64,000 nucleotides of DNA from Arctopsyche grandis (taxonomy: Eukaryota > Arthropoda > Insecta > Trichoptera > Hydropsychidae). The notes below the pieces were generated by a model that did no database searches, was not told where the DNA came from, and saw only the letters and a program-made list of their open reading frames with translations. The DNA lies in NCBI RefSeq assembly GCF_051622035.1, contig NC_135357.1, positions 37,560,691-37,624,690 on the forward strand, in the 5' to 3' direction. The position numbers were made by a program, and so were the translations under genes. This document shows positions 12,001 through 21,246 of the stretch, piece after piece (within the stretch, counting starts at the first letter, position 1; each line of letters opens with the position of its first letter).

Positions 12001-15000
12001 TTTTTTTTTCGAAATGAGGTACATTTCTAAACTGTCACAATAAAGATGCCACACGAATAATAGCAATTACAAAATCTAAAGTTGCAAGGAAAACACATAC
12101 AACTTTATACAAAATAAAATCATATAAATGAAATCACACATTATAAAACGTTAATAATTTGGCTCTCTCGGCTGCAAAAAGGTTCCCGACGCCTGATTTG
12201 CACATTATGAAACAATATATACATATACAAAATCAATGCACATTCCCTATTACAACTTTCCACATCCCGTAAACCAAACTTTGCAATAAATTCGCAATAA
12301 ATAAAAACAATCGAACCATACGCATTCGACTGGTAGAACGGTTCCAATTTACACACGGAACTGTCAGCTTTAAGAGCAACTCAATATTGCGGATTCAAAA
12401 CTCCAGCTGACCGACAATCATATGAATTATTCAAACACTTGGCTTGAAGAGCCATCGCAAAAGCATCGACTTTCGAATTATTCTACCAACGGATCCAACG
12501 TTTAATATCTAAAATAAAGATTCCAAATTATAAATTAAATTATTATTGTTGTTATTTCGATCGGCGATGAAAAATTTGATTCTAATTCTCATTATAAAAG
12601 AAAAATAGAAAGAGAGAAAAATAAAAACAAACAAACCCCATATTTCCGGGAGTAGACTGGTACTCTCCCGATCCGTCGAACCCTGCCAACTTTTTGGAGC
12701 TTGGAACTTGTGCGTCTTCAAGGGGTCGTTTGCTTCCACCACTGTCAATCTTTGCTGCGACCTGAAACGACAGTCGTCGACGTCAAAAAAACACTGGAAA
12801 CTGTGTATGTGTATGTATCCTTCAGGGAATGTGGAGAATTCGTCAAATGATGTGTGTGTTTGAGCGTAACCGTAGCCAGACAGTTACAACAACGAAACGA
12901 GTCGTCGTTTAAAAATCGAACGGTGGGTATGTTGCATATTTTTGCAACACGATGGAGATGGTAAAACATTTGCACAAAAATTAATAAGCTCCAACCGACG
13001 ACTGACTTTATTGTTGCAAATACGACTCACTCTGCGAATAAGTTTTTTCTTCATGACAGCCAAAGAGGCGATCCGGCAGAAAGTGCTATAGATGAAATTT
13101 GATTGTGTGTTTGTTACGAGACTTGTGATGCGACAAATGTGACACGTCCTGGCAGAGTGTATTATATCGTATATAAACTAGATAATGCCAGACGTTACAA
13201 CTGAGCGGGGGGGGGGGGGGGCCTTCATCTAAACGATCGATTTTGTCTTGGATTTGCATGATGTCATCATCAAATCATTCGTCTCCGAGTATCGATATTT
13301 TTTATGGTATCGAAATACATTTCATACTGCAAACAGCTGTGAAATAAGAAACGACTTCATATCAAGACAAATATGCTTATAATTAGTTGGCTAATCGCAC
13401 GTAGATTGCCAATTGCAATAACAGCAGTGTACCTGGTCGATTCTTAGTTTGGATTAGCCAAACTCTCGAAAACTTCATCCATTGTTACTACGTACATAAA
13501 GTAAAAAGTTGAAGCAAAAATGCAGAGGAATTTCTATTCTAAACAAGAACAACCGCACATCACTGTTCTAATAAAAAAAAAAAAACCACACTGTACATAA
13601 CCAAGTACAAAATAAACAACAAACGCATGAACACATAAAGCGCGCATGCGTTAGGAAATAATGCCTGAAATGTGCGGTAGGAATTTCTATATTATATGAT
13701 AAATGTTTTCAAAGAGTATCATTTCACAATAATGTCAACAATGAATGCGAAGTGAAACTGTTACAATATTGAGTTATGTATTAAACTTAATTTTATTAAA
13801 AAAAAAGTCACGCCCCCATATTGTATTGTTGCTTAGAGGTGGGTTCATGATCCAAATGAGAGGCCAAAGTCGCTTCACAGCATTTATTCAACGATTCGCG
13901 AGGTCCACACGGAACCACTGCTCACTGCAGAATATCTGATCTACCGCGTGTACCTCCTGATAAAGGACAAGTTGCACAGCACAGCTTCCCCGATCCATTA
14001 GTGCGTAAAGGTTTACCCTGGCGAATCTATAACTCGCCCAGGTCTGTAACTACTCCAGCGTATTCTTTGTTCTAGCCTCCTAATCCAGGGTCTCTATTGT
14101 TCACCTACAAATCCAGTGGATACTTTCTCTCATGTTCTCACATTACAGTATCATCGGTTGAAGTAATCCTTACTAGGTGTAAATGCTTCGGTACGTACAT
14201 ACAAATATTAGGATAATAATAAAAGCAAACAAAAACCAGTTTCACGTGTTTTATACTTAATTTCAAGTCGTCGTCAGTTAGCTATTCTCCATCGTACTAC
14301 AGATACAATTAAAAAAAAACTGAGATATCCCGCCATAAACGATCAGTACGAGACTCACCGTTCACATTCACAATTGACAATATGTATTGTAATAAAGATT
14401 ATACATATGTATGTGTATTTGTTAACAAGCAATCTACAACGTTGTTAACCCTTTGAGTGCTGTCGTCTTTTCTGTTGAAAGCTCGCCACGCTGAAAATTT
14501 CGCCAACATTTCCAACTAGAATTATTTAGAAATCCAATAGTAAGCGGGTATAAAAATTGTAGCTAATCCAAACAAACTCTAGATAACTACCGCCAAGGAT
14601 TTCGAGTTTTGTAATGGTGTGTTTTTAGACTCACTAATATATCTTGCAACAATATAAAATAAGCAAAAGAAATCTAGTAATGAATGTATTTTTCCAAAAC
14701 TACTTCCATCTTCTCCATTTGTGTTAAAATGTAATGCTCACAATTTAAAATACTCAGCATTTAGGGATTTCCATCGCGTAATTCTGCTATGGTTATAAAC
14801 TCAGAAATTCCCGTGTATGCGAGTCTTTATAAACGTTAACGAATGACACGGATTACATTTTCAATGCTACATTTAAAAGCTTAGCAGGTAGTATTCTTGT
14901 TTACTTCGTACATGGAAAATTTACAATTCTGTGGACTTGTTGGCAAAATGCCGATCGGCGTTGGTCAGCATTCAAAGGGTTAAGCTGTTAAATAATCAAA

Positions 15001-18000
15001 ATTATATTGGTTAAAATGTTTTACCAGTTATATTTAATTTAGTTTAAAATTTATAATTATAATTTAGCTAGTTGCCGACGTACAATTATTTCAATTGTAT
15101 CAATTCTAAAATTGCTTAATGACATTCAAAGTTGAAGAAACAGTTTTTGAAGAAAAAAATCATATGCGTTTTGACTAGTGAAAGTTTAAATCAGTTGCGA
15201 TTAAAATGCCGGAGTGTGTGTTTATTTACATATATACAATATATTTAACATAAATATTATGTTTAGTATTAAGTACCTACATATCATTGTTTGTATACAA
15301 GAATATTTGCAGATATGAATTGCTCGCTTGACATTATTTTTACAGGTCAAATTTTAATTTGTTCGCAATAAATTTTCGTTCACAATTAAATAATCGTTTG
15401 AGGCATTCATCGTATTTTTTTGCAACTGATAATTATTGGTTCAATTCGATGGTTGGTTTAAAACCTGAATTATACATACACATATTCGATATTAACGCCT
15501 CCATTAGTCTCACAATACCCATATTCAAAGGTGTGTGTGTGTGTGTGTGTGCGCGTTAGATTAACCACATCGTAAAGGAATCCCCATTTCACATAAAAAG
15601 GTTTTTCCACCCTCTTTTAATATATGTATGTATGTATGTACAGGTGTTGTTTAATAATACAAAGTTAATCCAAAACAATCGTCTTGTTTTTCAATTGAAA
15701 AGTTCATCGGTGTCATCACCAAAGGGGCCACCATTGAGGGCCAAATTCAACTGAAAATTATGCTAAACTGAAACTTGTTTTGCATTTCTAAAAACGAGTT
15801 TGCTTTTTTATACAATTTTTTTATTTGAATATATGTACAATACAAGTCGACTTGTTGGTTCTATCTATCCATCATTGGTTTTGTTCAAATAATTCGAAAT
15901 TCCATCTTAATTTGAACACTTCTTGATGCAACGTCTTGAAGAACTGTGGAAATTTTACGACTTGCAATTCGGCCAATTTTGACTAAACTTAAATTTGATT
16001 GCTTACTTATGGATTTGAACAAACATTTTCAATTCTTATTTGGATCGAGCATCATCGATGTATATTTTCGAGCGGTTCTAATAGTCTCACCTACAAAATT
16101 AGCGCCTGAAATTAAAACGAATCTTTCGTGATGGTGGTAAATACGTATCGTGGAAAGTTTTACCTGTTATCAAATTAAAAGAAAATAATATATTTATTAG
16201 TAATCTAATTATGGTTTTTTTTTGCAATCTCTGATGTTGTCTGTATACACAGTATCACGGCAGATAAGTGAGTGCCCCAAACTGGATTATGAACCGATTT
16301 TGCATATTGTGTGGTGAGCGGGATACAGAAACACTTGTTAAATCGTGACGAGTCGTCAACGACATATGAAGTATCCGCTACAATTCTCAGAATCCGGACG
16401 AGAGCGTGAGACTTAAAACTGTACATGTCTAGACAATAGATATATAAATGGATCGGGGAAGCTGTGGTGAGCAACTTGTCCTTTATAGGGAGATACACAC
16501 GCTATATCAACGTTATTCTGGAGCGAACGCTGGCTACGTGTGGACCTTCAATAAATGCTGTGAAACGACTTTGACCTTTCATTTTGATCCTGAACTCACC
16601 CCTACGCAACAATATCTACAAATGGAAGTTCGAAACAATTTTTAATTAATAATTTTTTTAGGTAAAAATCAAGAACAGCGTCCCTTATTAGTGACGCTAT
16701 TCTTGCGAATAGCGATGCTATTCTTGGTGTTTACCTGTAATTCACTATCATTCGGATCCACAAAGTTGCTTGATGAACCACAAACAATTCGTTTGAAAAC
16801 TGTTTCAGCACAAGTTGCGGATGAAAAATTATTATTCCCAAGAAATTTAAGCGTTTTTTTTTGCACTGGCAATACTGACATGGTGTCAAATATAGATGCT
16901 GACCCTGACAGGAAATCATCAGAACTTGTTTTTAAAAATTTATTTCACTCCTCCACCATTGTATTTTTGATGGTAATCGCAAATAGCATATTGATTTTTG
17001 TTGGTGGGTGATCGTTTACGAGATATGAGCGTTTAAAAAAATCCGCGATTTTTACAGTTTTTTGGCTTTTGCGGTCTTTAACTCAAAATTTAGGATTGTT
17101 ACGCTCAAAGTGAGTATTGGAATCAATAGTCAGATATTTTTCCTATTAATTGTTATATTTCATTGCTTTAAAATACTTCTAATTAATTGTCTAGCGAATT
17201 TTAAAAGTCAAAAATGGCATATAATCCACCTCACAGAGTACAGCGGTCGGACTACATGCCATCTCGCTTGCCCTAACATATTACGCGATACAACCATATT
17301 TACAACGAAAGCATTTAAATTGCAATTACCGGTTTAGTTAGTACGTTTAGATAAAAAAAAAAATATTGAGATAGAAAACCAATCCTTATAAACGTGGTGA
17401 AATAAAAAATTTGCCAAATAAATGAAAAATAGCACGGAAAAAAAATCCGTAAAAAAAAATATATTTTTGACTTTTAAAATTCGCTAGACAATTAATTAGA
17501 AGTATTTTAAAGCAATGAAATATAACAATTAATAGGAAAAATATCTGACTATTGATTCCAATACTCACTTTGAGCGTAACAATCCTAAATTTTGAGTTTA
17601 AGACCGCAAAAGCTAAAAAACTGTAAAAATCGCGGATTTTTTTAAACGCTCATATCTCATAAACGATCACCCACCAACAAAAATCAATATCATATTCGAA
17701 TTCAGTGGGTCAAACTTAGTAAAGATTGGTTAGTCTCCGCTCTGGTAACTCAAAAACGTGATTTTTTGTTGCTCAGTGTAATTATACAATATTAGTGGCC
17801 TGAGTGCACATAATTGTGCACTCGGTAAAATATCCTCGTTTAATTTGTTTTTATCGGCCGATCATGTGAACGAAGTGATATGCCGCGTCTCTTTCCACGT
17901 TATACTATTCCAGGGGGAGAAAGAGAGATGGAGCATGGTAAGCGAGTACTCTGTAAACTCTCACCAAGTGCTGTCTCTTTCCATGACATACGATTCCAAG

Positions 18001-19777
18001 GGTAGAAAGAGAGATGGAGCATGATGTTCACAGCGAGCATTTTGTACACACGCATGCACACATTAGTTAATTATTATTACGATAAGTACGTATACATTAC
18101 AAATTACTACTGAATAATTTTAAACTTTTATTGTACTGGCAATACTGACAGGGCGACCATGTTGGATTTTACGTTAAATATCAGGGGACGCTATTATTGG
18201 TACGGGCTCTTTGAACGAATGAAATTCGACTAAAATCAGTGAATGCGCGTTTGTAAACGTTTTTCGGTCGCTCGTTCGTATGAATATAAATTTAAAATTT
18301 TATAAATACGATTGATGGTAGTCGTTTCGATGAATCGAAAAGGGCAAAAGTCCACATCTGGATCAATGGCTGTTCAGTGTGTGTATTTGACGTATGGACC
18401 AGTACGCCAGTATTGCCAGTGCAAAAGAAAACGGTTTGAATTAATTTTTCACTATTATTATACGGTTCGGTGATTACTAGTCAAGTGTGAACCGGTCACA
18501 GGACAAACGGTCCCTCTAGATCGGTCACACTAAAACTGGTCACACCAGAAAATTAGTCACGAGAAAACTGGTCACACCCAAAAATTAAAAATTTGTCGAA
18601 TCTTTAGGCGTGACCAGATTTTTTGTGACTAATTTTCTGGTGTGACCAGTGTGACGGGTGATCACGTGTGACCGATCTAGAGCGACCGGTTGTCCTGTGA
18701 CTGGTTCACATATGACTAGTAGTCCGTTTACCTATTATACGTACCTAAACAATATTTAGAATTTTAAACAATCATATTCATTACACACTATTAAAATTTT
18801 GTTGCTCCAAATCTGACTTTTTTTTTTTTATCTAAACGTAATAATTCTATCGGTAAGTCTTTTAAATTTTAATAATGTGTAATGAATATGATTGTTAAAA
18901 ATTCAAAATATTGCACAGGTATGTATCATAGTGAAAAATTAATTCAAGCCGTTTTTTTTTTTTGGTAATACTGGCAATACTGGCGTGGCGTCCATACGTC
19001 AAATACACACACACACTGAACAGCCAGCGTCTGGGATCTGAACATTTTGCAAGCTCTCTTGGTGAACCACAAACGAGTGAAAACAAACAAAAACCGGCGT
19101 GGCGGCCATTTTGGATCTAACGTCAAATACATACACACACACGCTGAACAGCCCCTGACCCTGGGTCTGGACTTTTGCCTCGAAAAGTACATTAGTACAA
19201 AATAATTCCATAGGGGGAGCGGGAGTGAGGTGGGCGGGGGGGGGGGGGATAGTACTTTAAAGAGCGAATGACATCGGTCGGCGGTGTTTGAGAGTCGACC
19301 TTGAAGGCGAATTTAAAATTGCGAATGGCGAGCGGTGGCGGACGAAGAGCTAGAGGGGAGCATCGAAAAAGAAAATGGAGTCGTTCCCAGGGCAACGAAC
19401 GCGAAAACAATGGCGGTCGAGCAGTTGGGTGTGGTGGGGGGCGCCAACGTGACCCAGCCTAAGCTGCCCGCCTCGCGCGAGGGGTGGGGTGGGGTGGGGG
19501 GGGGACGCCGGGCGGTCGATGGCAGCCGAACATAACCTGTCGCGCTGTGCGCTGTGCGGTGTGCGGTGTGCGGTGTGCGGTGCGCGGTGCGCGGCGTGCG
19601 TTTGCGCGACTCGCCCGCCAGATGGGGTGGGAAACGAAGTAAGAAAGTACTCACGAGCTTGGCGCGTTGGACCGCGGCGGCGAAGGCCGGGTTAGCGGAG
19701 GCGGCGGCGGCAGCGGCGGCGGCAGCGGCGGTGGTGGTGGCGGTGGCGGCGGTGGTGGCGGGGGAGAACTCGCTCAT
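6020..19777 (-). CDS. Psi: P-element somatic inhibitor / FUBP-family KH-domain RNA-binding protein (15 coding exons)
   Basis: Nuclear RNA-binding splicing and transcription regulator of the PSI/FUBP/KSRP family. Coding exons, 5' to 3' on the minus strand: 19777-19655, 12761-12637, 11714-11587, 11485-11347, 11190-11091, 11007-10879, 10794-10570, 10236-10106, 9841-9766, 9493-9298, 8941-8784, 8105-7807, 7727-7621, 6530-6358, 6247-6020. All junction phases agree and the sum is 2,337 nt (778 aa plus stop), close to the family length. Four KH domains show GXXG loops at about residues 128-131 (GRGG), 220-223 (GKGG), 336-339 (GKGG) and 456-459 (GRGG). Two C-terminal repeats [13 protein letters not shown] (598-610) and [13 protein letters not shown] (673-685) match the tyrosine-rich motifs that in Drosophila PSI contact U1 snRNP. 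The N-terminus has an alanine run, then [12 protein letters not shown], as in FUBPs. A glycine-rich linker and a C-terminal polyglutamine tract are present. The exon 14 donor (AAG|GTCCTT) is weak, the only doubtful junction. Confidence 0.94.
6080..6166 (-). repeat. CAG repeat encoding polyglutamine in Psi
   Basis: CTG units on the plus strand (CAG on the coding strand) encode a run of about 14 Gln between two tyrosines, preceded by shorter Gln runs. It lies in the disordered Psi C-terminus. The opposite strand reads as a polyleucine frame that is only a shadow. Confidence 0.9.
6793..7280 (-). mobile_element. non-autonomous Helitron, family A, interrupted by family B
   Basis: Lies in the last-but-one Psi intron. 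On the minus strand it begins TCTATATATATATACTG and ends with a hairpin (CGATGA-tatt-TCATCG), then GGGTACAACACTAG and a following T: the TC start, subterminal hairpin and CTRR end of Helitrons. The same family, uninterrupted, is at 40,736-40,990, and its 3' end alone at 32,934-32,966. It shares GCGCCATCTATTGAA and GGTAGTTTTTACC with the 40.7-kb copy. It encodes no protein. Confidence 0.75.
6933..7128 (-). mobile_element. Helitron-like element, family B, nested inside family A
   Basis: On the minus strand it runs from TCTAATATATAATTTCG to CCGGGTAAAAACACTAG. It interrupts the family A copy exactly where the 40.7-kb copy is continuous. Related copies: 29,390-29,595 (complete), 53,923-54,028 (3' part) and 60,320-60,410 (5' part). 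The TC...CTAG ends suggest a Helitron, but no clear subterminal hairpin is visible, so the class is less certain than for family A. Confidence 0.65.
8340..8712 (+). repeat. dispersed repeat with GACAGACAGACA end, in a Psi intron
   Basis: Contains AACCCGGCATGCGTTGC, a duplicated ACACATTTGAAATTATT block about 60 bp apart, and ends near ACGTGACAGACAGACAG then TTTTTATATACATATATAG. This layout is familiar from short non-coding arthropod interspersed repeats. The class (LINE tail or Helitron relative) is not resolved. Confidence 0.5.
13031..13054 (-). CDS. possible alternative first coding exon of Psi
   Basis: On the minus strand ATG AAG AAA AAA CTT ATT CGC AGA is followed directly by GTGAGTCG, a consensus donor. 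The eight codons end in phase 0, the same phase at which the second Psi coding exon (12,761) starts. Use of this exon would replace the alanine-rich N-terminus with MKKKLIRR. It rests only on the donor, the frame and its position 0.27 kb upstream of exon 2; no promoter motif was identified. Confidence 0.25.
13055..13826. other. Psi intron 1 sequence, no feature except a G homopolymer
   Basis: AT-rich intronic DNA. A run of about 16 G lies at 13,206-13,221. No gene or complete repeat was recognised. Confidence 0.4.
13827..14147 (-). mobile_element. solo LTR (family S), copy 1
   Basis: On the minus strand it starts TGTAATGTGAGAAC and ends CTAAGCAACA, with a 4-bp target duplication GTAT at both sides (13,823-13,826 and 14,148-14,151). 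It carries TGAATAAATGCTGTG as a poly(A) signal region. It is clearly related to 16,308-16,611, sharing ATGGATCGGGGAAGCTGT and CAACTTGTCCTTTAT. No internal region remains, so it is a solo LTR in intron 1 of Psi. Confidence 0.75.
14449..14979. mobile_element. piggyBac-like non-autonomous element
   Basis: 531 bp flanked by TTAA on both sides (14,445-14,448 and 14,980-14,983), with terminal inverted repeats CCCTTTGAGTGCTG and the inverse of CCCTTTGAATGCTG. The TTAA target and CCC...GGG ends are the piggyBac signature. No transposase is present. Confidence 0.75.
14984..16303. other. Psi intron 1, no recognised feature
   Basis: AT-rich. A (GT)n tract lies near 15,531-15,552 and an ATGT tract near 15,624. 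Short open frames here have no family resemblance. Confidence 0.4.
16308..16611 (+). mobile_element. solo LTR (family S), copy 2
   Basis: Starts TGTGTGGTGAGCGG, ends CCTACGCAACA, flanked by a perfect 4-bp duplication ATAT (16,304-16,307 and 16,612-16,615). A TATA-like sequence (ATATATAAATGG, near 16,440) and CAATAAATGCTGTG (near 16,549) fit an LTR promoter and poly(A) signal. Sequence relative of 13,827-14,147. Confidence 0.75.
16988..17690. repeat. long inverted repeat, arms about 227 bp
   Basis: Arms 16,988-17,214 and 17,464-17,690 are near-perfect inverses around a spacer of about 250 bp. Both arms encode the same short hydrophobic frame in opposite directions, which confirms the pairing. 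The right arm runs on to 17,780, where it ends GTTGCTCAGTGT like the fragment at 782-925. Such a transcript would fold into a long hairpin. Confidence 0.85.
17888..18022. repeat. imperfect tandem repeat of about 84 bp
   Basis: Two units share GTCTCTTTCCA, ATTCCA and GAGAAAGAGAGATGGAGCAT (17,888-17,938 and 17,971-18,022). It lies in Psi intron 1, just after a palindrome around GAGTGCACATAATTGTGCACTC-like sequence near 17,800. Function unknown. Confidence 0.6.
18368..19025. repeat. large palindrome split by a later MITE insertion
   Basis: Once the MITE at 18,464-18,732 and one copy of its target duplication are ignored, the left arm (18,368-18,463 plus 18,741-18,799) is the inverse of the right arm (about 18,862-19,025). 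Outer ends are GGCTGTTCAGTGTGTG and its inverse; the inner ends pair over AATCATATTCATTACACA. Related single-arm pieces lie at 19,090-19,190. Confidence 0.75.
18464..18732. mobile_element. GGTCAC-rich fold-back hAT MITE, copy 1
   Basis: 269 bp, 30-bp imperfect terminal inverted repeats sharing TACTAGTCA and TGTGAACC, and a perfect 8-bp target duplication TATTATAC (18,456-18,463 and 18,733-18,740). The interior is built of GGTCAC(AC) units on the left arm and GTGACC units on the right. No coding capacity. Copy 2 is at 20,198-20,435. Confidence 0.85.
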
Positions 19778-20150
19778 GGTGCGCCCTCACCGCGTGTAGA
19801 CTCTTCGCACGCCGCCACTGCACTGCACTGCGGTGTGCCGGTGCAGGGATGCGCCCTCTTCACTAAGACACTCCTTCACTTCTTCACTCTTCGCCTCTTC
19901 GCCTCTTCGCCTCTTCGCCTCTTCGCCTTTGCCTCTCGCCTCTCGTCTTCGCCCCGACTCCACTCTGTCTCCGTGTCCGTCCCCGCGGCTCTGCACTCTG
20001 CACTCCACACTCCGCCTCCACGAGCACGACGCGACGCGCAGGCCGGCAACCCCCCCTCCGCTACCAACCGCCAACCGCCAACCGCCACATATTTCGAATT
20101 ATAAAGACGATAACGCGCCGCAAGTTGAAAAATTATAATTCCGAGCAAGA
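19778..20150 (-). promoter_or_regulatory. GC-rich 5' region and probable promoter of Psi
   Basis: Directly upstream of the Psi start codon the base composition changes to GC-rich, with many CpG and a TTCGCC-type repeat (about 19,893-19,930). No TATA box is evident, as expected for a broadly expressed gene. Exact transcription start unknown. Confidence 0.45.
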
Positions 20151-20197
20151 CCGCGTCTTACATACATATGTACAAATAATAAGTGGCCGAAATAAAT

Positions 20198-20435
20198 GGT
20201 CCGATGATTACTAGTCAAATGTGAACCGGTCGCTCTAGATCGGTCACACGTGATCACCCGTCACACTAAAACTGGCACGAGGAAACTGGTCACACCCTAA
20301 AATCGGTCACGAGAAAACTGGTTGACCGATTTTAGGGTGTGACCAGTTTTAGTGTGACGGGTGATCACGTGTGACCGATCTAAAGCGACCGGTTGTCCTG
20401 TAACTGGTTCACATATGATTAGTAGTCCGTTTACC
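20198..20435. mobile_element. GGTCAC-rich fold-back hAT MITE, copy 2
   Basis: 238 bp, same 30-bp ends as 18,464-18,732 and a perfect 8-bp duplication AAATAAAT (20,190-20,197 and 20,436-20,443). The interior again alternates GGTCAC and GTGACC around a short centre, so the whole element is a long hairpin. Confidence 0.85.
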
Positions 20436-20544
20436 AAATAAATATAAGCGATCTAGCAAATAATATTCCATCGTACTTTTTGAAATGCACTTATGATCAA
20501 TTTTGAGCTAATTTGATCAAATTTGCCAACTTTTTAAAAACTGA

Positions 20545-20619
20545 AATAATAATAATACTAACTTTTTTATTCCAAACGAATGGGAAAATAGTGCAATCCC
20601 CATCGTACATGTAAATGAT
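20545..20619 (-). repeat. LINE 3'-end fragment with ATT tail
   Basis: Matches 35,760-35,830 (TTTTTTATTCCA and AGTGCAATCCCCATCGT), the 3' end of the LINE fragment there. The adjacent AATAATAATA run looks like its simple-repeat tail. Confidence 0.55.
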
Positions 20620-21049
20620 ATATGTATTTATTTATTTATTTTTATTTTATTAATTGAAAAATCAACAGACAGGATGTACAGAGATAGGTATAAAAAACAC
20701 AAAAAGTAAATAAATAATATATGTAACACCCGAGTCCAATAATAGATTTTTACAAAAATGAAAAAGATAAATATAAGGAAAACAAATTAAAAAGTAAAGA
20801 ATAAAGGCATGACAAAATATGTAGTACATTGCATAATTAAACTATAGTATTAAAATATTTGGAAAAGGTTATAAGATAGAATATAAGAAGAAATTGAAAT
20901 TTACAAATATAAAAAACAAATGAAAAAGGTAAATACAAAATAAACAAATGAAATGGAAAGGAATGAAAGCTATAATATGATTAAATAGCACATTACATAA
21001 CTAAACTAAAGTATAAAAATAATGGAAATATTGGAAAAATAGATATGTA
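20620..21049 (-). mobile_element. 3' untranslated tail of a LINE, A-rich end
   Basis: On the minus strand this matches 26,225-26,650: it shares TATTGGACTCGG, CATCCTGTCTGTTGATTTT and the TAAATAAA-type tail. A block around ATTTTATAACCTTTT occurs twice. It is probably the 3' end of a LINE copy. Confidence 0.6.
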
Positions 21050-21158
21050 TGTGCCCATAATTATGAAAGTGGTCAAGAAAAAAATATTTTTTTAATCAAT
21101 TACATATTACAATATAAACGATATTATGATAAAATCGACTTTCATAATTATGGACACA
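21050..21158. mobile_element. Tc1/mariner-like MITE
   Basis: 109 bp with 21-bp near-perfect inverted ends (TGTGCCCATAATTATGAAAGT and its inverse with one change) flanked by TA on each side, the Tc1/mariner target. Confidence 0.65.
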
Positions 21159-21246
21159 TAATCTATAATTGGACTCGGATGTTATTTTGTTACATTTATT
21201 TTTATGCATTTCTACATTAAGATTCCACTCATACTTCACATTCAAA

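Noticed and set aside
16691-17011. 106-codon frame before the long inverted repeat
   Set aside because: Crosses repeat pieces also found at 18.9-19.2 kb; no family resemblance.
19313-19777. 154-codon minus-strand frame starting at the Psi ATG
   Set aside because: Only the first 41 codons are exon; the rest reads through the GTGAGT donor into intron 1.
19667-20104. Gly/Ser-rich plus-strand frame at the Psi promoter
   Set aside because: Antisense to the polyalanine exon and GC-rich 5' UTR; no splice or domain support.
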